A stretch of DNA of 35,816 nucleotides, taken from a virus. The translations under genes were made by a program, and so were the position numbers. Within the stretch, counting starts at the first letter, position 1, and the number at the start of each line of letters is the position of its first letter. The notes beneath the pieces were generated by a model, which saw nothing but the letters and a program-made list of their open reading frames with translations, was not told the DNA's origin and made no database searches. The DNA lies in the IMG/VR virus record IMGVR_UViG_3300021335_000046, positions 1 to 35,816 of that record; one strand, 5' to 3'. Positions 24,937 to 33,762 of the stretch are shown here, piece after piece.

Positions 24937-25737
24937 TTATTTGAATTTTTTCTCTATTGATCTATAAACTTCTAAACCTTCATCAGTTTTAAACCAAGAG
25001 GCCATAGCTGAATAAGGGTTTTCATCAAAAGGAACATTCATTAATTTTCTATTATTACTAGCCCAAGTGAATGATCTGTTGTCTGGACTAAGAGCTATAA
25101 TCTTTTCTTCAGCTGCTCTAATAGCAAAGTTTCTTAACTGTACGTTTTCATCTTCTGCTAAATCTATAAACAACGAAGGATTTTTCTTAGCAAATAATAA
25201 TAAATCTCTTCTAAGTTCTTTAGATGATAAATTAGAAACACCTGATCCAACTTCAACTCTTAATATAGCTTCAGCGTGATCTATCTCCATTTCATAAGCC
25301 ATATTCATAGCTTCTATTTCTATCTCTAACATATCAAATTGATCTTCTGCTTCTACAACAGGATCAAACTTTTTAAACACTACATTGTTATGTGGGTGTT
25401 TTTCTAAGAACTCTTGTAAGTTTCTTTTTTCTTTAGGTACATATAAATGACCTTTTTCAAAGACAATATGCTTTAACGTTGTTTGACCTTTTTGTTCATC
25501 AACAAATACTGACTTTTGATTTGTAGCATATCTTAATTCTCTTTCATAACCTAAGTCTGGATCAAACCAAACTAGTGGATACCTTAGAGAATGTCTACTA
25601 GGCAGTGTATAAGTTAAAGGCGTTTTATTACCTACTAAGTAATAATTTCTATCTTTGTATTCCCAGTTGTCTACTGGCTTTTTTTCTACAGGCGTAGCCT
25701 TCTTGGCTGGAGCCTTTTTTACTTTTGTTTCTTCCAT
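24937..25737 (-). CDS. Conserved-looking head-associated protein (266 aa), unknown function
   Basis: A 266-aa protein. The first 25 residues are a Lys/Ala/Pro-rich flexible tail (KVKKAPAKKATPVEKK), then a beta domain with WEYKDRNYYLVGNKTPLTY and RYPLVWFDPDLGYERELRY. An acidic helical part EAEDQFDMLEIEIEAMNMAY follows, and the end is YSAMASWFKTDEGLEVYRSIEKKFK. Such a layout appears in proteins encoded between capsid and neck genes in marine phages, but I know no function. It is bounded by hairpins on both sides: a UUCG hairpin upstream and a T-tailed terminator downstream, so it may form its own transcript unit. Its start codon is preceded by a 26-nt leader identical to that of the scaffold-like gene. 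Confidence 0.6.
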   Translation of the reverse strand: MEETKVKKAPAKKATPVEKKPVDNWEYKDRNYYLVGNKTPLTYTLPSRHSLRYPLVWFDPDLGYERELRYATNQKSVFVDEQKGQTTLKHIVFEKGHLYVPKEKRNLQEFLEKHPHNNVVFKKFDPVVEAEDQFDMLEIEIEAMNMAYEMEIDHAEAILRVEVGSGVSNLSSKELRRDLLLFAKKNPSLFIDLAEDENVQLRNFAIRAAEEKIIALSPDNRSFTWASNNRKLMNVPFDENPYSAMASWFKTDEGLEVYRSIEKKFK

Positions 25738-25763
25738 AATATAATATAATATAAATTAATAAA
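25734..25763 (-). promoter_or_regulatory. Duplicated AT-only start-codon leader (copy 1)
   Basis: Thirty bases, from the fourth base of the 266-aa gene through 26 bases of leader, are identical to 28847-28876. On the - strand the leader is TTTATTAATTTATATTATATTATATT followed by ATGG. It has no Shine-Dalgarno. It may be a promoter, a translation-enhancing leader of Bacteroidota type, or a recent duplication; the sequence alone does not decide. Confidence 0.6.
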
Positions 25764-25785
25764 GACCCCGCCGAAGCGGGATCTT
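25762..25785 (-). terminator. UUCG-loop hairpin after capsid-associated gene
   Basis: The - strand transcript forms AAGATCCCGC-UUCG-GCGGGGUCUU, a 10-bp stem with one G-U and the extra-stable C(UUCG)G tetraloop. It lies 14 nt beyond the stop of the 117-aa gene. The following bases, TATTAATTTATATT, lack a clean U-run, so it may be a weak terminator, a 3'-end stabiliser or a processing site that sets capsid mRNA above downstream mRNA. Confidence 0.75.
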
Positions 25786-25799
25786 AAATATAACCTTAA

Positions 25800-26153
25800 T
25801 TAAGTTAAAGCTGATGTAAGCTTTAAAGTAATTACTGGCGCGATACTTCCTACTAGTACTCCAGTAGCTGTAACTTTTTGTTCAACAACTGGTCCAACAA
25901 TAGCTGGTCCAGATGTTCCTGCAGCATTACCAAAAACACCTGCAAACAAGTCTAAATACTCTGCTTGCGTCTTAGTGAAAGAGTTAGATGCACCTTTAGT
26001 ATAGACAACATTAGCTTTTGCTAATTTGTTTGATCCCATATCTAAAGCGTAAATAACATCAATAGTAAGTGTGTTACTTGATATAACAGCTGTAAGTTGC
26101 AATATGCCATCAGCTTGTGCAACTTGATTAACGTCTAATTTTACTAAACCCAT
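25800..26153 (-). CDS. Small capsid-adjacent protein, possible decoration/head protein (117 aa)
   Basis: A 117-aa protein of mostly beta-strand character with Ala, Gly, Val, Thr and Leu dominant and no cysteine. It has a mid-protein helix-like segment TKTQAEYLDLFAGVFGNAAG. It lies 30 nt downstream of the major capsid gene and just before the UUCG hairpin, so it shares the capsid transcript. Codon use is similar to that of the capsid gene (more C-ending codons than in most neighbours), which suggests high expression. These points fit a head decoration or minor head protein, but I recognise no family. An alternative is a head-completion protein. Confidence 0.55.
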   Translation of the reverse strand: MGLVKLDVNQVAQADGILQLTAVISSNTLTIDVIYALDMGSNKLAKANVVYTKGASNSFTKTQAEYLDLFAGVFGNAAGTSGPAIVGPVVEQKVTATGVLVGSIAPVITLKLTSALT

Positions 26154-26183
26154 AATTTCTATATTTTAAATGTTAATAAATAA

Positions 26184-27662
26184 TTAAGCTCCTTTGAATA
26201 ACACGAAGTTATTAGCAGCTTGTGTAATTAAACATCTTTCAGATAAGAAATTAACTCTTAGCGTATCTAAATCAGTAGTGTAAGCACCACCTACTGAACC
26301 AGTGATCCAAGCTTTGAATCGTCTGTCTTCAGTCTCAGAAGCTCTAAATCTTACGTGTAAGAAAGGTCTTCTAATATTAGATCCTAACATTTGGTCATAT
26401 ACTGTAGATGTACCAGCTGGTATCATAACACCATCAATAGCGCTAGATAAACCTCTTGTAGTAGCATCGTTTAAGTATTTCCAGTCAGTTTTATAGAAGT
26501 CATAAGAACCTCTTCTGAAACCAGAGAAACCAAAGTTAAGTGCCATTTCAGCTTCGTTATCAAATAAACCGTAAGAAGCAGCTTGAGTTGAAGCAAAACC
26601 ACCATTAGTAGCAGCTAACATATCATCAAAATCTAGAGCAGTAGCTCTTGATAAGAATAACATGTTTTCTTCAATAGCACCTTGCTTGTCTAATTGCTTT
26701 AATATCTCATCGAAATCAGCTAAAGCACCTGAACCAGGAGCAGCAGCACCAGCAAAACCAGAGTATACATTACCTCTTGCTTCGATAGCAGCAAATAAAC
26801 CTTCAGTACCTTTGATGTTTTGAGCAGCACCACCTGGTCCAAAGTTACCACCAAAAGCAACAGTGTTAGCTTGAAGTTCACCTTCAACCATTGCCATTTC
26901 TAAATAATCTTCAAATCTTAGTCTAGTTTCAGACTCAGCTTTTAGATACCATAAGTATCCAGAAGTTCCGTCTTCAGTAGCAACCTCGATCCAACCAATT
27001 TGCGCAGCATCAGAACCACTTAACTCATAGTTATCTTTCAAGATAATTGGTGAGTTAACAAAAGTTGTAACACCTGGCTCGATAGCTCCAGCCATACCAT
27101 TACTTCCTTTTGGAAATTCAGATCCATAAACAAATAAGCTACAAGCACCACCTGTTATAGCAGCTGGTAAAGCAGCAGAAGTTGTTTCATATAATATACA
27201 GTCAACAGTATAACCGTTAGTAGTTACACCAGAAGTTCTATCAGTTACTAATGCTTTAGCAGATACAAGACCTGTAGCGTTATCAGTAATTAAGATAGTG
27301 TTACCATCTCTGATAGCAGAAGTAGCTGGGTTACCAGCACCTGGCGTAATAGTAACTGTAATACTAGATCCAGCGTTAGCTGCAACAGCACAGTTATCAT
27401 ATGCAATGTGTAATCTATTTTGTTCAGACCAAACAACTTGATCTGATGTCATCGGCATCTCTGCACCGACCATTCTTAGGAAACCAGATAATGTTCTGTT
27501 TCCATATCTTTCTACCTCTTGCTCATAAAGCTCTGGTAGATATTGTTGCGCCCACTGATTAAATGCACCGTCGTTAAAATCAATATAGTTATCCTGTACG
27601 GTAACCTGATTTGGCATCGGCTTAATTGAAGCAGGGAACGATCCTCCATTTACAAAACTCAT
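26184..27662 (-). CDS. Major capsid protein
   Basis: A 492-aa protein, placed after portal and scaffold-like genes. The N-terminal helix FNQWAQQYLPELYEQEVERYG followed by RTLSGFLRMVGAEMPMTSDQVVWSEQNRLH is typical of HK97-fold major capsid proteins in crAss-like and related marine podoviruses, as I recall. A long insertion of Gly/Thr-rich strands follows (about 80-170), then the axial-type helices FAAIEARGNVYSG and FDEILKQLDKQGAIEENMLF, and the C-terminal strands. No pro-region cleavage site is evident. Codons end in C and G more often than in most neighbours, typical for the most abundant phage protein. The 117-aa gene follows closely on the same transcript. Confidence 0.85.
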   Translation of the reverse strand: MSFVNGGSFPASIKPMPNQVTVQDNYIDFNDGAFNQWAQQYLPELYEQEVERYGNRTLSGFLRMVGAEMPMTSDQVVWSEQNRLHIAYDNCAVAANAGSSITVTITPGAGNPATSAIRDGNTILITDNATGLVSAKALVTDRTSGVTTNGYTVDCILYETTSAALPAAITGGACSLFVYGSEFPKGSNGMAGAIEPGVTTFVNSPIILKDNYELSGSDAAQIGWIEVATEDGTSGYLWYLKAESETRLRFEDYLEMAMVEGELQANTVAFGGNFGPGGAAQNIKGTEGLFAAIEARGNVYSGFAGAAAPGSGALADFDEILKQLDKQGAIEENMLFLSRATALDFDDMLAATNGGFASTQAASYGLFDNEAEMALNFGFSGFRRGSYDFYKTDWKYLNDATTRGLSSAIDGVMIPAGTSTVYDQMLGSNIRRPFLHVRFRASETEDRRFKAWITGSVGGAYTTDLDTLRVNFLSERCLITQAANNFVLFKGA

Positions 27663-27680
27663 TTTAGTTTGTTTTTATTA

Positions 27681-28850
27681 TTATGATTTTTTCTTAATTT
27701 TCAATTTAGAACTATCAACACCGCTTATAGCGCGTATCTTCCAACCATTAGGTAATGTTTCACCAGCAGCTATTGGTTTTGGATCTTGATTAATGTTTTT
27801 AGATTTAGCAACTATATCTCTAGTAGCATCGGCTTTACCTTGCTCATAAAAATGCTCTGCTAATTTATCAACATTTCTCGCCGCGTATAATGCTTTATGA
27901 TAACCATTCAAATCTACAATGTTTCCAGTATCATCAGTATATTTACTAATAATCTTTCCTACATCACTTTGAGTATCTATCATAGCGGATGGGTTATTTA
28001 TTTTATACTTAAATCTTTTTTCACCAACCTCAAAATTGAAACCTTCAAATTCATTAGTAAAAAAAGTTTTAGTTTTATTTAAAAACTCACTCCTTGCTTG
28101 CGTTAGCGTTTCTTGTTCTTTATTGTATCGTTGGAAAAAGTCCATAGCTTTTTTCTGCTCATTAGTAACAGATGGCCTCAACTTGATTTCATCATAATAT
28201 TTACTTTTCATTTGCTCTAAAAAGTTCTTGGCTTTCGCAACTTCTTCTTTGTATGCAAGCTTTTGCTTACGTACAAATCTTTCTTCGTCCGCTTCTTCGT
28301 CAAAAGAAAAGTTATCTTCCATAACAAAAGTAACTTCTTCATCTGTAAGATGCGGTCTAGTCTTTTTATAATATTCTCTAACAAGTAGTTTATCGTCATA
28401 CTTGCTATAATCTTTGTTTAAAGTAACATAATCTTCTACAGTTCCTCCTGTTTCAGACATAAAGTTTACTAATTTTTCTATGTTTTCTGGTAATTGTGTA
28501 CCTGATACCTTTTCGTCTCTTATAGCGTCTTGAGCTTCTTTTTGTAGTTCTTTAGCTTCTTCTTTTACAGTTTCTTCTATTACTACTTCTTCTTTACTCT
28601 CTTGCGTAGACTCTTCAAGTTTTGGTTCGGATGTTCTCTCCTCCACTTTTTCCACATTTTCGGTTTGTTTATCCGCATCCACGATTCCTGTGCTTGACTC
28701 TTGAACGGTATCTTCTTCTTTTTTGTTTAGTTCAACTTTTGTTACTGCTGGTTTTTCTACCATTTTTCTAGGTCTACCAGGCTTTTTCTTTATTTTTAAA
28801 CCTTCCTTTTCTTCGTTTACAGGCAGGTCTACTTTTTCTTTTGTTGCCAT
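27681..28850 (-). CDS. Scaffold-like protein with AT-hook-like N-terminus
   Basis: A 389-aa protein, extremely rich in Glu and Lys. Residues 1-115 are low-complexity and probably disordered, and include KKKPGRPRKM (21-30), close to an AT-hook (core GRP flanked by basic residues). The middle is helical and charged (DEEADEERFVRKQKLAYKEEV), with long coiled-coil potential. The end is basic, SSKLKIKKKS, as in many scaffold proteins where the C-terminus binds capsid protein. It lies between portal and major capsid genes, the standard place for scaffold. I see no Ser-His-Asp protease set. Start ATG at 28850 is preceded by the duplicated 26-nt leader. Confidence 0.68.
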   Translation of the reverse strand: MATKEKVDLPVNEEKEGLKIKKKPGRPRKMVEKPAVTKVELNKKEEDTVQESSTGIVDADKQTENVEKVEERTSEPKLEESTQESKEEVVIEETVKEEAKELQKEAQDAIRDEKVSGTQLPENIEKLVNFMSETGGTVEDYVTLNKDYSKYDDKLLVREYYKKTRPHLTDEEVTFVMEDNFSFDEEADEERFVRKQKLAYKEEVAKAKNFLEQMKSKYYDEIKLRPSVTNEQKKAMDFFQRYNKEQETLTQARSEFLNKTKTFFTNEFEGFNFEVGEKRFKYKINNPSAMIDTQSDVGKIISKYTDDTGNIVDLNGYHKALYAARNVDKLAEHFYEQGKADATRDIVAKSKNINQDPKPIAAGETLPNGWKIRAISGVDSSKLKIKKKS

Positions 28851-28876
28851 AATATAATATAATATAAATTAATAAA
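28847..28876 (-). promoter_or_regulatory. Duplicated AT-only start-codon leader (copy 2)
   Basis: Identical over 30 bases to 25734-25763. It fills nearly all of the 29-nt gap between the portal stop and the scaffold-like start. Both copies end at an ATGG start and contain only A and T in the leader. Confidence 0.6.
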
Positions 28877-28879
28877 TGT

Positions 28880-31264
28880 TTAAATTTCTAAACCACCTTC
28901 ATTTTGGTTTTCAAAATCTATTGGTAATAAATCATTTTTCTTTTGATCTATCATTGCACTCTGTTGAGAGCCTACTATTCTAGCTCTTTTATCTTTTCTT
29001 TCTTCTATATCAGCTTCTCGCTGCGCTTCTTTTATAACTTTTTGTTCGCCTAATTGCATATTGTAATTAAACTCTAATTCCATTAATTCACGTTTAATCT
29101 GTGACTCAACTCTCAGACGTTCTATTTCAAAGCCAGACTTACCTTTTTCAAATTTAAGTTTAGTATCTAATATAGCTTGTTGTTTTTGAACTTCTGACAT
29201 TGCTGCAGCTTCACTCGCTTGTGCATTAGCTTGTGCTTGTGCTTGTATATTTGCTTGTTGAGCTGCTTGTGCTGCTTCAGCAGCTTTTTTACGTTTTAGC
29301 TTAATCATTTGATTAGCTAGTTTAAGATTATTTATTTGTCTAATATCTATAGCGTCTTCTAAATTTATACTACCACTAGATAATGCAGCTTGTATATTAG
29401 CTTCTAGTTGTTCTTTTTCTCTTTCATCTGGTATTAAATCAAAGTATATACCAAAATCAGCCATGTGTATTTGAGACGTATCTGTTAGTTGACCTACGCT
29501 CCAAGTTGATATACTGTTTTTTAAAGCTTCTTCAGTTAATTCAAACTCAATACTATCAGAAGTTCTTAGTACAATATTTTCACAAGTTCTAACTGTTAAG
29601 TATAAATAAGAATTTAATATATGTTTAGTAGCTGTATTAGAATTAGCAGCAGCTAGCTTCTGTAAACCTACTAATGAATCAGAATTAGGTACACTACCAT
29701 CTCTAGCTTCATTAAGTCCCGTTACATCTCTTATCATTTGTAAATAATATTGATAAGTATTTATAAGTGAAGCTACTTTATTACCGCCGTCACTTTTAAC
29801 TAGCTCTTGTATTGGTATTCTACCTGGATTAGGATCACCTTCAGTTGTCATTGATCTACCTAATATACTACCAGTTTGAAAATACATATTTAAAGCTTCT
29901 TTAGCGTTATAGCTAGTTCCATTACCTAAATCTACTTCTGCTAAACCATCTACGTCTAAATAAACACCATCTGGTATTACTTTAGATATTACTTGTTGTA
30001 TTTTTAAATGTGTTAATTGTATCATGTCAGCAAAGCCCATCATACGACCTACTAAACTTTCAACTCTACCTTGATATAATTTAGGTGCACATATGTTATA
30101 ATTCATATTAACCTTAACTAAATTAGACTTTGGCCTTGTCATATTTTCTGCAAGCTTCCACTCTAACATCATATCGTATCCTAGTACTTTAGCACCGCTA
30201 TATAAAGTTTCTATAGATCTACTAACTTTATCAAAGTTTTCATTAGACTCAGGATTAAAAGTATCTGGTTTTTCTAATGACTTTTCTAAACCTGTTGCAG
30301 TCTTTTTAATTTTAAATACTTGTTCGCTATAAGTTTTATATTCAAAAAACAAAATATAAATAGCATTACCATCTCTCCTACCGTTCCAATTATATAAAAA
30401 GCTACTATTACCTTGGTATTGCTCTAGTTTTTCTAGTTCTGAATCTGTTAAGTCAGGAAATTGTTTTTTACACTCAGCTAGAGATAATGGCTTAACTTCG
30501 CCTACATACCATAAATCTTCAAAATTAGGATCTTCACTATATGAATGTACCATACGAGCTGGATCAACATACTCAACTGTAACACCTTCAGATTTATTCC
30601 AGTTTGTTTTAACAGCTCCAATACCTAATACTACTAAGTCTTCAATAATTCTTTTCTTTGTTAAGTCATATTTATTATAAGCTAAGGTATTATTAATAGC
30701 TTCTTCAGCAGCTATTTCAGTAGCCTGCTTGTAACTTAACTGCATATGCAAATCTAATTCATCTTTGTTTTCAGGTAACTCCTCTGGATTATCTGAATTA
30801 AATAAATTTAAATTTAACTCTGACTGTAAAGAAGTTAGAAACTGTTTTGCTTGCATATCTCTTAATATGTCTTGTGCATATTTAGATCTTACTCTTCTTG
30901 ACTCTGGATCTTGAGCAAAAGCTTTTACATCATATAGCTTGTCATCCATACCATTAACTACAATATCTACAAATTTAGGTATTATAGGAACTGGTTTCCA
31001 GTCTAGGTTTAAATAGCTTAAATCGCCATTTATAGCTAATTCATCTTTGTATTTTTGCACAGGTTGTTCTGCTCTAGCATATAACCTACGCATTCTAAAA
31101 TTATTGTAATTAGTATTAAATCTGTTTTCAACTCCAGATCTAGTCCCACTAAACCAATCGCCTTCTATAGCTTGAGCAACTTGCTTGCCATAGTCTATGC
31201 TTGATTTAACCTCATCAGGTACTACCTGATCTGGGAAAGAGCTATAAGTGTTCGTTATCTTCAT
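28880..31264 (-). CDS. Portal protein
   Basis: A 794-aa protein, directly after the large terminase gene. The N-terminal region with NNFRMRRLYARAEQPVQKY and WKPVPIIPKFVDIVVNGMDDKLYDV resembles the opening helices and wing of portal proteins of crAss-like and related podoviruses. The central part (GRMMGFADMIQLTHLKIQQVIS and GLNEARDGSVPNSDSLVG) fits the stem/clip region. Residues about 655-775 form a long Ala/Gln/Lys/Glu coiled coil, the expected C-terminal barrel helix. It forms the twelve-subunit DNA channel at one capsid vertex and binds the terminase. It is separated from terminase by 3 nt and is encoded on the same strand. The call rests on order and family style. Confidence 0.82.
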   Translation of the reverse strand: MKITNTYSSFPDQVVPDEVKSSIDYGKQVAQAIEGDWFSGTRSGVENRFNTNYNNFRMRRLYARAEQPVQKYKDELAINGDLSYLNLDWKPVPIIPKFVDIVVNGMDDKLYDVKAFAQDPESRRVRSKYAQDILRDMQAKQFLTSLQSELNLNLFNSDNPEELPENKDELDLHMQLSYKQATEIAAEEAINNTLAYNKYDLTKKRIIEDLVVLGIGAVKTNWNKSEGVTVEYVDPARMVHSYSEDPNFEDLWYVGEVKPLSLAECKKQFPDLTDSELEKLEQYQGNSSFLYNWNGRRDGNAIYILFFEYKTYSEQVFKIKKTATGLEKSLEKPDTFNPESNENFDKVSRSIETLYSGAKVLGYDMMLEWKLAENMTRPKSNLVKVNMNYNICAPKLYQGRVESLVGRMMGFADMIQLTHLKIQQVISKVIPDGVYLDVDGLAEVDLGNGTSYNAKEALNMYFQTGSILGRSMTTEGDPNPGRIPIQELVKSDGGNKVASLINTYQYYLQMIRDVTGLNEARDGSVPNSDSLVGLQKLAAANSNTATKHILNSYLYLTVRTCENIVLRTSDSIEFELTEEALKNSISTWSVGQLTDTSQIHMADFGIYFDLIPDEREKEQLEANIQAALSSGSINLEDAIDIRQINNLKLANQMIKLKRKKAAEAAQAAQQANIQAQAQANAQASEAAAMSEVQKQQAILDTKLKFEKGKSGFEIERLRVESQIKRELMELEFNYNMQLGEQKVIKEAQREADIEERKDKRARIVGSQQSAMIDQKKNDLLPIDFENQNEGGLEI

Positions 31265-31267
31265 GCA

Positions 31268-33490
31268 TTATATTATTTGTGACATAGATCCGTCATTGTT
31301 GTATTTTCTTATTCCTAAGTTAATTTCTTTTCTAGTTCTTAATGGTATAGGTCTATATTTATTTTTATTACAAGCCATAATAGCTAAACCAGAACTAATA
31401 GATGCATCATATTTTGTTCTAGCATTTATGTTAAATCTAGACCAATCATCTAATGTTCTTTGAAAATACATATTTCCATAACCATTTTCAAGTGCACCTA
31501 CGTGGTTTTCTATATAAAATTCTATAGCAGCCGCGTGTGCTTGTTTAATATCTTCACTAGAGTTAGGTATTCCACCTATTTCTCTTTCAGCTGGTGATAG
31601 TTTATTGTACAGCTTGTCAGGTCTGTTAATACTAAAACCTCTATAACCTCTACGCTTTAAATAATACAACAATCTTGGTTTGTTATTTTCAGCAAGTAAT
31701 GGCATACCATAAAAAACTAAAGCCATTAAAACATCTTCAAAGAATACTTCTGCAGTATCAGGTCTTGCTATGTATTCTAAAAAAAATTGATTTGGTGGTG
31801 CATCTTCCATGCTAAACTTAGTTAGTCCATGTAATGCTCCTTTAGAACCTTTACCATCCACAGTACCGCTAATGTCGTAACTGTCACAGCCAAAAGCTCC
31901 AATGTGTTCGTTACCAGGATATTTTGTTCCATTTTTTAATAATACTTTATTTTGTAATTCAACTGGTGGTACCCATGATACTTTAAATCTACCATTTTTG
32001 TTAGGGTAAAATGTTACTTGCGTATCTTTAATACCGTTAAGCCATTGAAAGCTTCCTTGGGTAACAGATACAAAATGATTAGCCTCTTCGTTATAATCTA
32101 TTTGTTGATATATTTTAGTTAAATTAAATAAGCTATCTTTTGTTTCATCTCTAAAAGCATGCTTTTCAGTTCTTGGAAACTGTCTATAGTATTCATTTAA
32201 CGCGTCTTGATCGTGTTTTAATCCTTCAACTTCGTTTTCCCAGTGTTTGATAACCCCTGTCGTAATAGTTGAACCATCAATTGTTTTGATTGGATTTTTT
32301 GGAGATGTGAAGACAGGTAATCCATGAGTATCCATGAATCCTTCGTAGTTCCACTCCATAGGTATGAACAAGCTATAGAGTCCAGAAGTAGTTTGTCCGT
32401 TTTTATTTCTTTTAGTAACGTCTGAATTGTTGTATAGTTTTTTGAAGTTGTCTCCACCTTTGTCTAAAGCATTTGAAGTTGAGCCCATCATACACTTACC
32501 TACAACTCTTGATCCTAGACGCAATGTAGTTTTTGTAACTCTCCAGTTATTTAATATATTATCAGGTCTTTCCCATTTACCACTTTCATCATGAGCTAAT
32601 ATTTTTAGCTTTTCACCATCATAAGAGTTATCACCTGTATTTTTCCAGTCAATAGTTGTATCAAGTCCTTCTAGTTCTGCAAGTTGTTCATTCGTTTCCA
32701 GCTTTCTTCTAGTAAGTTTGGATGCCGGAACCCTATATGCCAACTCAGTCTTTGGCCTATCCATACCGTCTTGAATTGGTTTGAAGAAAAACGGATAATT
32801 AACGGATATTGGGACAACTTTATCTGTAAACATTTTTTTGGCATCGGCACCAGACTTGGAAAGTATACCGAATCTAGCATCGGAAGATATTGTAGCTTGG
32901 TTGACAAGTTCTGCGCTTGCCATAAAAGAGAATCCAGATCGTCTGTTTTTGAGGTAACACATACCGTAACATCTTTTGTCTGCTTTGCAAGCTTCCCAGA
33001 ATATAAAGAAGAGTCTGTTTGACTCTCTATATTCAGGTGCTCCAATGTCGATTTTTGACCATTGCAAGTACATGTAATGAGTGCCAGTAATGTAAGTAGT
33101 AACACCATTGTTATAAAAGTAAAATCCTTGCTCTCGTCTAGTAAATTCATCATCTATATAATCGTACCATTTTTCTTTAAAATCTAATGGGTATTCTTCC
33201 CAATCAAATCTACTTTTTATTCTTTGTAGTTCTTTTGGATATTCAAATCTTTCCCAGTGTTGTTCCTCTTGTTTTTTGCTTCGTTTATACGGTTCATCTG
33301 CTGTTGGTAAAGCAATGCGGAGACCTTGTATTTCAATAACTGATCCAATTTTACCTGTTTTACTTATTACTACAAAATCATACTCCACATTATAACCATA
33401 CTCCCACTTTTTATATCTGTTGTTTTTAGCTAATATCTTAGGATTAACAACGTCCTTAACCTCTTTCCAAAGCGTTTGCTCGTAACTCAT
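31268..33490 (-). CDS. terL: Terminase large subunit
   Basis: A 740-aa DNA-packaging motor. Visible ATPase elements are an atypical Walker A, KNRRSGFS (181-188), Walker B LKILAHDE with D301 and E302, and a coupling motif KCMMGSTSN (332-340). The C-terminal RNase H-fold nuclease contains GAFGCDSYD (D536), EVFFEDVL (E585/D586 region) and acidic residues near DDWSRFN. It cuts concatemers and pumps DNA through the portal. The start overlaps the small terminase gene by ATGA. Codons between about 32220 and 33070 (residues about 140-423) favour CTT/CTC, TCC, TTC, GTC and GGA instead of the TTA, TCT, TTT, GTT, GGT bias on both sides, and long alternative frames are open only there, suggesting a mosaic gene. 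Confidence 0.9.
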   Translation of the reverse strand: MSYEQTLWKEVKDVVNPKILAKNNRYKKWEYGYNVEYDFVVISKTGKIGSVIEIQGLRIALPTADEPYKRSKKQEEQHWERFEYPKELQRIKSRFDWEEYPLDFKEKWYDYIDDEFTRREQGFYFYNNGVTTYITGTHYMYLQWSKIDIGAPEYRESNRLFFIFWEACKADKRCYGMCYLKNRRSGFSFMASAELVNQATISSDARFGILSKSGADAKKMFTDKVVPISVNYPFFFKPIQDGMDRPKTELAYRVPASKLTRRKLETNEQLAELEGLDTTIDWKNTGDNSYDGEKLKILAHDESGKWERPDNILNNWRVTKTTLRLGSRVVGKCMMGSTSNALDKGGDNFKKLYNNSDVTKRNKNGQTTSGLYSLFIPMEWNYEGFMDTHGLPVFTSPKNPIKTIDGSTITTGVIKHWENEVEGLKHDQDALNEYYRQFPRTEKHAFRDETKDSLFNLTKIYQQIDYNEEANHFVSVTQGSFQWLNGIKDTQVTFYPNKNGRFKVSWVPPVELQNKVLLKNGTKYPGNEHIGAFGCDSYDISGTVDGKGSKGALHGLTKFSMEDAPPNQFFLEYIARPDTAEVFFEDVLMALVFYGMPLLAENNKPRLLYYLKRRGYRGFSINRPDKLYNKLSPAEREIGGIPNSSEDIKQAHAAAIEFYIENHVGALENGYGNMYFQRTLDDWSRFNINARTKYDASISSGLAIMACNKNKYRPIPLRTRKEINLGIRKYNNDGSMSQII

Positions 33491-33762
33491 TTACTTCTCC
33501 CCTCTGCGAAACCTCTAAAAGATTTTTGTTCTTTAACTTCTTTTACAGTTCCATTTAGTATATCCTCTTCCTCTTCTATACGTTGAAGTATTTCAAACGC
33601 ATCCATAATACATAGCTTTTTAGTAGCTGCTGCGTTTTTTAATCTATCAGCTGAAACATCTTCACCTGTATCTACTATAGGTTCTTTAGCAACCTTAATC
33701 AACTCATCAACTGCCTTTCGCCCAGCTTGGATTATATTCTTTCTCGTCTCCTTTGTTTTCAT
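33487..33762 (-). CDS. Probable terminase small subunit
   Basis: A 91-aa acidic/basic helical protein directly upstream of the large terminase with a 4-nt ATGA overlap. RKNIIQAGRKAVDELIKV forms a first helix, then SADRLKNAAATKKLCIMDAFEILQRIEEEE forms a second, and the tail SFRGFAEGRSK is basic. The block AAATKKL-x-I-DAFEIL-RIEEE appears in small terminase-type proteins of marine phages (memory). Small subunits recognise the packaging site and stimulate the large subunit. The gene begins 56 nt inside the preceding GroES-like gene. No in-frame later Met gives a sensible N-terminus, so this long overlap is real. Confidence 0.65.
   Translation of the reverse strand: MKTKETRKNIIQAGRKAVDELIKVAKEPIVDTGEDVSADRLKNAAATKKLCIMDAFEILQRIEEEEDILNGTVKEVKEQKSFRGFAEGRSK

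Noticed and set aside
32671-33153. 160-codon - strand frame with a signal-peptide-like start
   Set aside because: It is a shifted frame inside the large terminase, open because of the codon-use change there; the terminase ATPase motifs lie in the other frame.
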